The translations under genes and the position numbers were made by a program. Below are positions 1 through 6,513 of a DNA stretch of 9,046 nt, piece by piece. The stretch comes from Gemmatimonadota bacterium. GTDB lineage: Bacteria; Gemmatimonadota; Gemmatimonadetes; Gemmatimonadales; GWC2-71-9. Where the stretch lies: positions 1-9,046 of the forward strand of contig JANYAG010000231.1 of NCBI GenBank assembly GCA_025361465.1, written 5' to 3'. Positions within the stretch are counted from its first letter, which is position 1; the number at the start of each line of letters is the position of its first letter. The notes under the pieces were generated by a model. It saw only the letters and a list, made by a program, of their open reading frames with translations, ran no database searches and had not been told where the DNA came from.

Positions 1-237
1 TCACGGCGCCGCCATGGTCAAACGCGCGCTGGAAGCCGAAGGCGCGCCCGCGGATGGCCGGGCTCACCGCGCTGGCGCAATCCGCCGGGGTCGTCATCGG
101 GTTGCGGGTCGTGGACCGCATCGGCAAGGGACTGCGATCGCCGGCCCGCGACGCGATGATCTCCGACGCGGTGAGCCCGGCCATCCGCGGGCGCGCCTTC
201 GGCTTCCAGCGCGCGTTTGACCATGGCGGCGCCGTGA
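1..237. repeat. Perfect 71-bp inverted repeat at the window edge (arms 1-71 and 167-237)
   Basis: Base n pairs with base 238-n for all 71 positions. The arms are separated by 95 bp (72-166), and identity stops abruptly at 72/166. The right arm is coherent transporter coding sequence, including a stretch reading IRGRAFGFQRAFDHGG. The left arm is the same sequence reversed, so it cannot also encode the missing transporter N-terminus. The simplest reading is a fold-back or assembly artefact at a contig end, because one arm starts at base 1 and the other lies inside a conserved gene. A genuine inversion that truncated the gene is possible but less likely. Confidence 0.9.
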
Positions 238-998
238 TGGGCGGCCTGCTGGCGTGGGGACTGGTGCAGTTCGCCGGCCTGGTGCCGCGCCAGGTGATCG
301 GCTGGAGCATCCTCCCCGGCGTGCTGGCCCTCGTCCTGCTGACCGGCACGCTCAAGGCGGCACGACAGCGCGAGAGTCTCAAGAGTGCCGCGGCCATTCC
401 ACCCTCGGCATCAATCAACCAGTCACCGATCACCAATCACCATCCACCCGTGTTCTGGCTCCCCGTCATCTCGCTGGTCCTCGTCTTGATCTCCCGCCTC
501 CCCGAAACGCTCCTGCTGCTCCACCTGCAGCGCCGCGGGGTAGCGCTCGCGCTCGTTCCCCTGGCGTGGGCCGCGCTGCATGTCGTGCGCGGCATGACAT
601 CGTACCCCGCCGGTCGGCTCGTCGATGCCATCGGCGAACGCGGGGTGATCGCGCTATCCGGCCTGCTCGGGGCGATCACCTCGATTGCCTACAGTCGGGC
701 GGCGACGCCGGTGCTGCTGGTGCTGGCGTTTCTCTCGATCGGGCTGGTGAGCGCGATCAGTGAGCCCGCCGAGCGGACGCTGGTCGCCCGGCTGGCGCCG
801 AAGGGGGCCGGACTGGCGTTCGGTCAGGCGCAGGCGCTCCAGGGGCTGGGCGCGCTCGGCGCCGGGCTCGCGTTCGGTGCGCTGGTCGATGGGCGGGGGA
901 GTTCGGCGGCGCTGTTGGTGTCGGCGGCCGCCACGGTGCTGGCGACCGTGCTGTGGCTGGTGGTCATGCCGAGAGTCGCGCTGGGCGAGCCGCGCTGA
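54..998 (+). CDS. MFS transporter, 5'-truncated (reliable from about 72)
   Basis: This is a major facilitator superfamily permease of the inner membrane; the substrate cannot be read from the sequence. Residues 21-26 are DRIGKG, followed by LRSPARDAM, which matches the conserved cytoplasmic loop between TM2 and TM3 in a group of bacterial MFS carriers. Hydrophobic segments follow in pairs. A hydrophilic central loop (about residues 102-131) precedes a new helix starting VFWLPVISLVLVLI, consistent with the loop between the two six-helix halves. The reading frame is open to base 1 and the ATG at 54 lies inside the inverted-repeat arm, so it is not a credible native start. The true N-terminus, probably two helices, is missing. 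The stop is TGA at 996-998. The central loop contains a heptamer-repeat insert reading SINQSPITNHHPP. The family call is firm; the exact subfamily is unknown. Confidence 0.8.
   Translation: MAGLTALAQSAGVVIGLRVVDRIGKGLRSPARDAMISDAVSPAIRGRAFGFQRAFDHGGAVMGGLLAWGLVQFAGLVPRQVIGWSILPGVLALVLLTGTLKAARQRESLKSAAAIPPSASINQSPITNHHPPVFWLPVISLVLVLISRLPETLLLLHLQRRGVALALVPLAWAALHVVRGMTSYPAGRLVDAIGERGVIALSGLLGAITSIAYSRAATPVLLVLAFLSIGLVSAISEPAERTLVARLAPKGAGLAFGQAQALQGLGALGAGLAFGALVDGRGSSAALLVSAAATVLATVLWLVVMPRVALGEPR
412..446 (+). repeat. Degenerate heptamer tandem repeat (CCRATCA, 5 units) inside the MFS gene
   Basis: Five consecutive 7-bp units can be read: CAATCAA, CCAGTCA, CCGATCA, CCAATCA and CCATCCA. 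Together they encode a polar stretch (INQSPITNHHP) in the central loop of the transporter, where insertions are usually tolerated. The 35-bp array is lower in GC than its surroundings. It resembles heptanucleotide short tandem repeats known from other bacteria, notably cyanobacteria. Confidence 0.65.
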
Positions 999-1074
999 GC
1001 GAGAGGCAAAGGCGACGACCGAAAAATCATTAGCCAGACAAGTAGTTGCCATTGTCAAGCGAAGCCGACGGCAA

Positions 1075-1095
1075 AGCCAGCAGCCAATAGCCAAA
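1075..1095 (+). repeat. Short heptamer array (AGCCAAT-like, 3 units)
   Basis: Three adjacent 7-bp units read AGCCAGC, AGCCAAT and AGCCAAA. The shared CCAAT core recalls the CCRATCA units inside the MFS gene. With only three imperfect units this could be chance, but it is one of three places in this window with a 7-bp period. Confidence 0.45.
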
Positions 1096-1126
1096 TCCAC
1101 TATTTAGTAAGCCAGACAACAATTCC

Positions 1127-1154
1127 TTGATCATGGGAGCGCCCCGCTTACCTT
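1127..1154 (+). promoter_or_regulatory. Candidate promoter of glnN
   Basis: TTGATC (1127-1132, four of six matches to TTGACA) is followed after 16 bp by TACCTT (1149-1154), which fits the TANNNT pattern of a -10 element. Transcription would begin near 1161 and leave a leader of about 40 nt with a GAGG ribosome site before the GTG at 1202. No sigma-54 (GG-N10-GC) element is obvious. The match is modest. Confidence 0.3.
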
Positions 1155-1201
1155 GCGTCCATTGTCGTGCCCGATTCACTCTCAGCTCGAGGTCGCCCGC
1201 C

Positions 1202-3340
1202 GTGACACAGGAACTTCGCACCACCGATACCCGCGTGGACGCGCTGTTTGGAGTCGACACCTTCTCCAAGCAGGTGATGCAGAAGCGCCTGCCCAAGGAG
1301 GTGTACAAGTCGCTGCTCAAGACCATCGATCACGGCGAGCCGCTCGATCCGCGCATCGCGGACATCGTGGCGGCGACCATGAAGGACTGGGCGGTGGAGC
1401 GCGGGGCCACCCACTTCACCCACTGGTTCCAGCCGCTCACCGGGCTCACGGCCGAGAAGCACGACTCGCTGGTGTCGCCCGACGGCATGGGCGGCGTGAT
1501 CTACAACTTCTCCGGCGCCGACCTGACCCAGGGCGAGCCCGATGCGTCGTCGTTCCCCTCCGGCGGGCTGCGGGGCACCTTCGAGGCGCGCGGCTACACC
1601 GCCTGGGACCCGACCTCGCCGGCGTTCCTCAATCGCCACGGCAAGGCGGTGACCCTCTGCATCCCGACCGGCTTCGTCTCCTGGACCGGGGAGGCGCTGG
1701 ACACCAAGATCCCGCTGTTGCGCTCAATGGAGGCGCTCTCCAAGCAGGCGCTCCGGATCCTCAAGATCTTCGGCACTGACACCGGGGTCACCCGGGTGGT
1801 CACCACGCTGGGCCCCGAGCAGGAGTACTTCCTGGTCGATCGGGAGATGTTCTATCGCCGACCGGATCTGGTGACCTGCGAGCGCACGCTGTTCGGCGCG
1901 CGCCCGCCCAAGGGGCAGCAGCTCGAGGATCATTACTTCGGCGCGATTCCGGCGCGCGTCCTGGCGTTCATGCACGAGGCCGAGGAGGAGCTCTTCCGTG
2001 TCGGGGTGCCGGTCAAGACGCGGCACAACGAAGTGGCGCCGGGGCAATACGAGGTCGCCCCGCTGTTCGAGACGTCGCACATCGCCAGCGACCACCAGAT
2101 GGTGCTGATGGAGATCCTCCGCCGGGTCGCCGACCGACACGGCCTCAAGGCGCTGCTGCACGAGAAGCCGTTTGCCGGCGTCAACGGCAGCGGCAAGCAC
2201 TGCAACTGGTCGATCTCGACCGACATGGGCGTGAACCTGTTCGATCCGCAGGACGATACCCACACCAACCTCCAGTTCCTGACCTTCCTCTGCGGGGTGG
2301 TGCGCGGCGTCGACCTGCACGCCGACCTGATTCGCGCCAGCATCGCCGGGGCGGGAAATGATCACCGCCTCGGCGCCAACGAGGCGCCGCCGGCGATCAT
2401 CTCGATGTTCCTCGGCGAGATGCTGTCCGACATCCTCGTCCAGGTCGAGCAAGGACTGCCCAAGCGCACCATCAAGGGCGGCACCATCGAGCTCGGGGCG
2501 CGCTCGCTGCCATCCATTCCGCGCCACTCGGGCGACCGGAACCGCACCTCGCCCTTCGCCTTTACCGGCAACAAGTTCGAGTTCCGCGCCGTCGGCTCGA
2601 CGGCCTCAGTGGCATGGCCCACGACGGTGTTCAATGCCGTGGTGGCGGAGTCGCTGGATTTCATTGCGACCGAGGTCGAGAAGGCGGCTGGCAACAATCC
2701 GTCGCCGGCCAAGCTGCAGGCCGCCGTGCTGGCAGTCCTCAAGTCGGTGATCAAGCAGCACAAGCGGGTGATCTTCGACGGCGACGGCTACTCGCCAGAG
2801 TGGCACAAGGAAGCGGCCCGGCGCGGCCTGCCGCACCTGCGCGACTCGGTCGAAGCCTTCCCGGTGTTGAAGGCGAAGAAGACGGTCGACCTGTTCAAGA
2901 AGTACGGCGTGCTCACCAAGGCCGAGGTCGAGTCACGCTACCACATTGCGGTGGAAAAGTGGGTCAAGCAGCTGGTCATCGAATCAGAGATGATGATTTC
3001 GATGGCGCGCACGATGATCCTGCCGGCCGCGCTGCGGCACCAGGCTGAACTTGGCGAAGCGGTCAACGCGACCGAGGGCGCCGGGGTGGACTGTGACGAT
3101 TCGGTGAAGGCGCTGGAAGGCTTCGTGGCGCTGGTCAGCACGGCCCGGGAGGCACTGGTCAAGCTGGAAGCGGCTGCGGCCCACGACCACGATGATCCGA
3201 TGGCGCATGCGCATCACATCAAGGCGAAGGTTCGTCCCGCGATGAGCGTGCTGCGCGCTGCGGTGGATGCCCTGGAAAACCACGTCGCGGCCGACCTGTG
3301 GCCGTTGCCGACGTACCGCGAGTTGCTGTTCCTGAAATAG
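1202..3340 (+). CDS. glnN: Glutamine synthetase type III (GSIII)
   Basis: This cytoplasmic enzyme joins ammonia to glutamate using ATP to make glutamine. The 712-residue length fits GSIII (about 700-730) and not the GSI or GSII forms. Motifs in order are GPEQEYF at 204-210 (metal-binding glutamates), RHNEVAPGQYEVAP at 274-287, NGSGKHCNWS at 328-337, NDHRLGANEAPPA at 386-398 and NRTSPFAFTGNKFEFR at 447-462. A helical GSIII C-terminal region follows, with a histidine-rich patch near residues 661-673. I chose the GTG at 1202 because GAGG at 1189-1192 lies 9 nt upstream and the protein then opens with TQELRTTDTRVDALFG, normal for the family. The upstream ATG at 1127 adds 25 residues of unlikely sequence. 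No PII or other nitrogen-regulation gene is adjacent. It converges on ybdD with only 24 bp between the two stop codons. Confidence 0.95.
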   Translation: MTQELRTTDTRVDALFGVDTFSKQVMQKRLPKEVYKSLLKTIDHGEPLDPRIADIVAATMKDWAVERGATHFTHWFQPLTGLTAEKHDSLVSPDGMGGVIYNFSGADLTQGEPDASSFPSGGLRGTFEARGYTAWDPTSPAFLNRHGKAVTLCIPTGFVSWTGEALDTKIPLLRSMEALSKQALRILKIFGTDTGVTRVVTTLGPEQEYFLVDREMFYRRPDLVTCERTLFGARPPKGQQLEDHYFGAIPARVLAFMHEAEEELFRVGVPVKTRHNEVAPGQYEVAPLFETSHIASDHQMVLMEILRRVADRHGLKALLHEKPFAGVNGSGKHCNWSISTDMGVNLFDPQDDTHTNLQFLTFLCGVVRGVDLHADLIRASIAGAGNDHRLGANEAPPAIISMFLGEMLSDILVQVEQGLPKRTIKGGTIELGARSLPSIPRHSGDRNRTSPFAFTGNKFEFRAVGSTASVAWPTTVFNAVVAESLDFIATEVEKAAGNNPSPAKLQAAVLAVLKSVIKQHKRVIFDGDGYSPEWHKEAARRGLPHLRDSVEAFPVLKAKKTVDLFKKYGVLTKAEVESRYHIAVEKWVKQLVIESEMMISMARTMILPAALRHQAELGEAVNATEGAGVDCDDSVKALEGFVALVSTAREALVKLEAAAAHDHDDPMAHAHHIKAKVRPAMSVLRAAVDALENHVAADLWPLPTYRELLFLK

Positions 3341-3364
3341 GCGAGAAGCGAGAAGCGACAAGCG
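3341..3364 (+). repeat. AGAAGCG heptamer array (3 units) between glnN and ybdD
   Basis: Units AGAAGCG (3344-3350), AGAAGCG (3351-3357) and ACAAGCG (3358-3364), preceded by GCG, fill the entire gap between the glnN stop and the ybdD stop on the other strand. The 17 bases 3341-3357 are a perfect inverted match to 3574-3590, so ybdD lies between opposed arrays. No hairpin with a T-tract is seen in this short convergent gap, so how the two transcripts end is unclear. Confidence 0.8.
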
Positions 3365-3562
3365 CTAACAGCACCTACTGGTTCCCGCACCGTATCTCGA
3401 GGCGAGGTATTCGTCGAAATACTGCCGCTCGGTGGGGAGCGGGCGCTCCGGGTGAACCGACCGCAGGTGGGCGCAATAGGCTGGATAGTCGGGCATCCCC
3501 ACGATGCGACGGGCCGTGCCAGCGAGAAGCGAGAGGTGGTCGGCAAGGCGAGGGAAGTTCAT
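3365..3562 (-). CDS. ybdD: YbdD/YjiX family small protein, CstA partner (DUF466)
   Basis: This 65-residue protein is the same length as Escherichia coli YbdD. It shows the family hallmarks: GMPDYPAYCAHLRSVHP at residues 22-38, an acidic and aromatic stretch (YFDEYLASRYG), and a C-terminal pair of cysteines ending RCC. In known genomes the family is encoded directly after cstA or btsT and is thought to support transporter function; its molecular role is poorly defined. The ATG overlaps the cstA stop as ATGA (3562-3559), so translation is probably coupled, and GGTGG lies just upstream of the start. The N-terminal SLLAG stretch is encoded by a copy of the AGAAGCG heptamer (opposite strand, 3525-3531), so the repeat has entered or been tolerated in coding sequence. 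The gene is too small for most length cut-offs, but the motif match is strong. Confidence 0.93.
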   Translation of the reverse strand: MNFPRLADHLSLLAGTARRIVGMPDYPAYCAHLRSVHPERPLPTERQYFDEYLASRYGAGTSRCC

Positions 3563-3591
3563 CCCGCCACCATCGCTTCTCGCTTCTCGCT
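3521..3591 (-). promoter_or_regulatory. 14-bp perfect inverted repeat enclosing the ybdD start codon
   Basis: Bases 3521-3534 are the exact reverse complement of 3578-3591, with a 43-base spacer that contains the cstA stop and the ybdD start. In the minus-strand mRNA this could form a 14-bp stem with the ATGA overlap in its loop. The same upstream array offers alternative pairing registers, such as 3585-3598. A role in translation is inference; the complementarity is seen directly. Confidence 0.5.
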
Positions 3592-5589
3592 TCTCGCTTC
3601 TCCCTTCTCGCTTCTCCCTTCCCCTCCGAGCCACGCCTTCACCGACGAAATCACCACCGCCCACGTCACCACGAGGAAGACACCGCACAGCAGCGCATCG
3701 ATGGTGTCGTTGAACATCATCTGATGGCCCTTGGCCGGGTCGACCAGTCCGGCGGCCAGGTCGGCGGCCACCTTGGCCTTGTGGCTCAGGAAGCCGATGC
3801 GCTGGTTGGCATGGAACATCTTCTGCCACGACGCGCTGGTGGTCACGATCAGCAACCAGGCGAGCGGCAGCAGGGTGATCCAGACATACCGTGCCCGTCC
3901 GGAGCGGATGATCAGCGTGGTGCCGACCGCCAACGCCACCACGGCGAGCAGCTGGTTGCTGATGCCGAACAGCGGCCAGAGCGAGTTGATCCCGCCGAGC
4001 GGATCGGCGACGCCCTGCAGCAGGAACCAGCCCCACGCGGCAGCGATGGCGGCGGACGCGAAGACGGTGCTGGGATACCACGAGGTGCGTCCCAGCGGCT
4101 CCCACGCGTGCCCGGCGAGTTCCTGGAACATGAAGCGACCGACGCGGGTGCCGGCGTCGATCGTCGTGAGGATGAAGAGCGCCTCGAACAGGATGGCGAA
4201 GTGGTACCAGAGCGCCGTGAGGGACTGGCCGAAGGCACCGGAGAAGATCTGCGCCATCCCCACCGCGAGGGTCGGGGCGCCGCCGGTGCGCGCCATCAGG
4301 GTGGTCTCGCCGACCGAGCGGGCCAGCGCCTCCATCTGTCCCGGCGCGAGGGTGAAGCCCCATTGCTGCACGGCGTGGATGGCCGATTCGGCAGTGCCGC
4401 CGAGCAGGGCCAGCGGGGCGTTGATCGCGAAGTAGGCGCCGGGGTCGAGAATCGCGGCGGCGCACATCGCCATCACCGCCACGAACGATTCCATGATCAT
4501 CGCCCCGTAGCCGATCACCCGCGCGTCGCTCTCGGTGGCGATCATCTTCGGGGTCGTGCCGCTCGCCACCAGGGCATGGAAGCCCGAGATCGCCCCGCAG
4601 GCGATGGTGATGAAGCAGAAGGGGAAGACCGATCCGGCAAACACCGGCCCGGTACCGTCGACGAAGCGCGTGACGGCCGGCAGGTGCAGGGTCGGCAGGG
4701 TGATCATGATGCCGAGCGCCAGGGCGACGATGGTGCCGATCTTGACGAAGGTCGAGAGGTAATCGCGCGGCGCGAGCAGCATCCACACCGGCAGCACCGA
4801 GGCGATGAAGCCGTAGCCGATGATGCCCCACGCGATCGTGACACTCGAGAGGGTGAACATCGGCCCCAGGGTCGGCGACGCCGCCACCCAGCGTCCGCCC
4901 ACCAGCGCGAGCGCCAGCAGGAGCAGCCCGCCGATCGTGGCCTCGACCGTCTTTCCCGGGCGCCACACCTTCATCCAGAATCCCATCCCGAAGGCGATCG
5001 GGACGGTGCAGAGCAGGGTGAACACCCCCCACGGCGACTGCGCCAGCGCCTTGACGATGATCAGCGCCAGCACAGCGAGGAGGATGACCATGATCGAGAG
5101 GATCGCCACCATCGCCAGCAAGCCGGTCACCGGGCCGATCTCTTCCTTCGCCATCTGGCCGAGCGACTTGCCGTCGCGGCGCAGGCTCCCGGTGAGGATG
5201 ACGAAGTCCTGCACCGCGCCGCCGAGGATCACGCCGACCACGATCCAGATGGTGCCGGGGAGGTAGCCGAACTGGGCCGCCAGGACCGGACCCACCAGCG
5301 GTCCGGCGCCCGCGATCGCGGCGAAGTGGTGGCCGAAGAGCACCCAGCGCGAGGTCGGCACGAAGTCGCGGCCGTTGGAGAGGCGGACCGCCGGAGTGAT
5401 CCGCGTGTCGTCGAGGGCGAGGACGCGGGTGGCGATGAATCGGCTGTAGAAGCGGTAGGCGACGAGGTAGGAGCCGACGGCCGCCAGGATCAGCCAGGCC
5501 GCGTTGACCGTCTCCCCACGGTGGAGGGCGAGCACCCCCCAACCGATCGCGCCGCCCGCACCGACGAGGAGCCAGAGCAGGGTGGGCAT
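3559..5589 (-). CDS. cstA: CstA/BtsT family carbon-starvation transporter (pyruvate or peptide uptake)
   Basis: This is an integral inner-membrane transporter of 676 residues, close to E. coli CstA (701) and BtsT (716). Characterised relatives import pyruvate, and CstA has also been linked to peptide use in carbon starvation; the substrate here is not proven. Family signatures include FGHHFAAIAGAGPLVGPVLA (85-104), GAVQDFVIL (124-132), ASGTTPKMIA (342-351) and FGISNQLLAV (541-550). Many hydrophobic helices span the length, from residue 4 to about 650. The ATG at 5589 has no Shine-Dalgarno site, but TAGATT lies 7 nt upstream, so the mRNA may be leaderless. An open frame continues upstream only as a shadow of the oxidoreductase gene on the other strand. 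The last 24 residues are hydrophilic and repeat-encoded, which is odd for the family. The stop overlaps the ybdD start. Confidence 0.95.
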   Translation of the reverse strand: MPTLLWLLVGAGGAIGWGVLALHRGETVNAAWLILAAVGSYLVAYRFYSRFIATRVLALDDTRITPAVRLSNGRDFVPTSRWVLFGHHFAAIAGAGPLVGPVLAAQFGYLPGTIWIVVGVILGGAVQDFVILTGSLRRDGKSLGQMAKEEIGPVTGLLAMVAILSIMVILLAVLALIIVKALAQSPWGVFTLLCTVPIAFGMGFWMKVWRPGKTVEATIGGLLLLALALVGGRWVAASPTLGPMFTLSSVTIAWGIIGYGFIASVLPVWMLLAPRDYLSTFVKIGTIVALALGIMITLPTLHLPAVTRFVDGTGPVFAGSVFPFCFITIACGAISGFHALVASGTTPKMIATESDARVIGYGAMIMESFVAVMAMCAAAILDPGAYFAINAPLALLGGTAESAIHAVQQWGFTLAPGQMEALARSVGETTLMARTGGAPTLAVGMAQIFSGAFGQSLTALWYHFAILFEALFILTTIDAGTRVGRFMFQELAGHAWEPLGRTSWYPSTVFASAAIAAAWGWFLLQGVADPLGGINSLWPLFGISNQLLAVVALAVGTTLIIRSGRARYVWITLLPLAWLLIVTTSASWQKMFHANQRIGFLSHKAKVAADLAAGLVDPAKGHQMMFNDTIDALLCGVFLVVTWAVVISSVKAWLGGEGRSEKGEARSEKREAMVAG
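3574..3622 (-). repeat. AGAAGCG heptamer array (7 units) encoding the CstA C-terminal tail
   Basis: On the plus strand seven contiguous units read CGCTTCT four times, then CCCTTCT, CGCTTCT and CCCTTCC. The array lies inside cstA just before its stop. Three 7-bp units make 21 bp, so the protein shows a seven-residue repeat: RSEKGEA (659-665) and RSEKREA (666-672). A change in copy number not divisible by three would shift the frame of the tail and move the stop relative to the ybdD start. Confidence 0.85.
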
Positions 5590-5627
5590 GGGGGAGAATC
5601 TACCACCTGCCTTGCCCACCCCACCAA
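5590..5627 (-). promoter_or_regulatory. Candidate leaderless promoter of cstA
   Basis: Reading the minus strand, TAGATT (5602-5597) fits TANNNT and ends 7 nt before the ATG, so transcription would start at or next to the start codon. The -35 region is weak: TTGGTG (5627-5622) at a long 19-bp spacing is the best candidate. There is no ribosome site between the -10 box and the ATG, which fits a leaderless message. Confidence 0.45.
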
Positions 5628-5640
5628 CGGCTCGTAGCTT
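5612..5640 (+). promoter_or_regulatory. Candidate leaderless promoter of the SDR gene
   Basis: TTGCCC (5612-5617, four of six matches to TTGACA) is followed after exactly 17 bp by TAGCTT (5635-5640). The ATG at 5647 begins 7 bases after the end of the -10 box, where transcription should start. It overlaps the divergent cstA promoter, so both genes are controlled from about 57 bp and may compete. Confidence 0.5.
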
Positions 5641-5646
5641 CGCGGG

Positions 5647-6513
5647 ATGCCTTCGCCATTCGGCGGCCGTCCGGAATCCTGGTCGGCCAGCTTTTCCGCC
5701 TCCTCCTCCAGTTCGGCCACGATGACCGAGCCGAAGCCTGCCGCGGTCGCGCCTGGTTTCTCGGGTCAGGTCGTCGTCGTCACCGGCGGCGCCACCGGAT
5801 TGGGGCGCGCCATTGCGCATGAATTCGGGCGTGCCGGCTGCAAGGTGGCGTTCTGCTGGTACGAGATGGATGATCGCGACGTCGAGGCGAGTGCCCTGCT
5901 CACCGAGACGACGCTGTCGTCGCAAGGCGTCCAGGTCTACGCGGCGCGCTGTGATGTCCGGGATCGCGTGCAGGTCGAGCACTTCATCGCCGACGTGATC
6001 CGGCATTTCGGCAGCATCCATTATCTGGTCAATAACGCCGGCATCGCCCACGATGGCGCCCTCTGGCGCCTGACGCCCCAGGACTGGGCCAGCGTGCTCG
6101 AGACCAATGTCACCGGCGCCTTCAACTGCCTGGCCAGCTGCGCGCCCCATTTCCGCGCGCAGCGTTCTGGCAAGGTGGTGAGCGTCAGCGCTCACCAGGC
6201 CCAGCGCCCCGGCTTCGGCGTGGCGAACTACGCCGCCAGCAAGGCAGCGCTCGAGGGATTGACGCGTGCCGCGGCCGTCGAGCTTGGTGCCAGCAACGTG
6301 AACGTCAATGCCGTCGCCCCCGGGTTCGTCCACACCGAGCGGCTCGACCTGCTGCCGTCGGACTTGATCGAGCGCACTCGAAAGCGCGCGGCCCTCGGCC
6401 GCCTCGCTGAACCCGAGGACATCGCCCGGGTGGTGCTCTTCCTCTGTTCGGAGGCCGCGCGCCACATCACCGGGCAGACGATTGTGGTAGACGGCGGTCT
6501 CTCGCTGGAATAG
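5647..6513 (+). CDS. SDR-family oxidoreductase, FabG-like
   Basis: This is a classical short-chain dehydrogenase/reductase, a cytoplasmic NAD(P)-dependent enzyme resembling 3-oxoacyl-ACP reductase. From the ATG at 5647 it has 288 residues. The cofactor motif TGGATGLG is at 46-53, NNAG at 129-132, the structural or catalytic Asn at 154 (ETNVTG), YAASK at 195-199 and the C-terminal GQTIVVDGG. The column that normally holds the catalytic Ser, 13 residues before Tyr195, is Ala182, with Ser181 one position earlier. The 5647 start fits the leaderless promoter but adds a serine-rich 25-residue leader; ATG 5722 gives 263 residues, closer to the usual SDR length, though it also lacks a ribosome site. 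No fatty-acid or polyhydroxyalkanoate genes are adjacent, so the substrate is unknown and fabG should not be assumed. Confidence 0.9.
   Translation: MPSPFGGRPESWSASFSASSSSSATMTEPKPAAVAPGFSGQVVVVTGGATGLGRAIAHEFGRAGCKVAFCWYEMDDRDVEASALLTETTLSSQGVQVYAARCDVRDRVQVEHFIADVIRHFGSIHYLVNNAGIAHDGALWRLTPQDWASVLETNVTGAFNCLASCAPHFRAQRSGKVVSVSAHQAQRPGFGVANYAASKAALEGLTRAAAVELGASNVNVNAVAPGFVHTERLDLLPSDLIERTRKRAALGRLAEPEDIARVVLFLCSEAARHITGQTIVVDGGLSLE

Larger units (their letters stand above)
999..1201. other. Intergenic region upstream of glnN
   Basis: This 203-bp gap is visibly richer in A+T than its neighbours. I see no convincing gene in it. The reading frame of glnN stays open back to an ATG at 1127, but that extension looks non-coding. 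It holds two copies of AGCCAGACAA (1032-1041 and 1110-1119), two copies of CCATTGTC (1049-1056 and 1159-1166), a short heptamer array (1075-1095) and a candidate promoter (1127-1154). GACAA at 1037-1041 and TTGTC at 1052-1056 form a 5-bp inverted repeat with a 10-base loop. No U-tailed terminator for the transporter gene is visible. Confidence 0.6.

Noticed and set aside
14..224. Two mirrored 68-codon frames on opposite strands with identical N-termini
   Set aside because: They are a by-product of the 71-bp inverted repeat, not genes.
412..446. CRISPR-like array
   Set aside because: Units are 7 bp and contiguous with no unique spacers, so this is a simple tandem repeat. The same holds for the AGAAGCG arrays.
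1127..1201. ATG at 1127 as the start of glnN
   Set aside because: It adds 25 residues of atypical sequence and runs through the candidate promoter. The GTG at 1202 has a good GAGG site and gives the family length.
3341..3364. Bidirectional intrinsic terminator between glnN and ybdD
   Set aside because: The gap contains only direct heptamers, with no local inverted repeat and no T-tract.
3298..5637. A 779-codon open frame on the plus strand, opposite cstA
   Set aside because: It is antisense to a clear CstA and YbdD. The translation is rich in Arg, Asp, Gln and His with no hydrophobic core or motif, as expected from the complement of GC-rich membrane-protein codons.
5490..5720. Minus-strand 76-codon frame beginning with an acidic coiled-coil-like stretch (MAELEEEAEKLADQ)
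   Set aside because: It looks protein-like at first, but it overlaps the cstA start and both promoters, lacks a ribosome site, and its C-terminal part is the shadow of cstA. The acidic run mirrors the serine-rich codons of the SDR leader.
5590..6465. N-terminal extension of cstA to a 968-residue protein
   Set aside because: The extension runs antisense through the SDR gene and crosses the divergent promoters. CstA homologues begin near the ATG at 5589.
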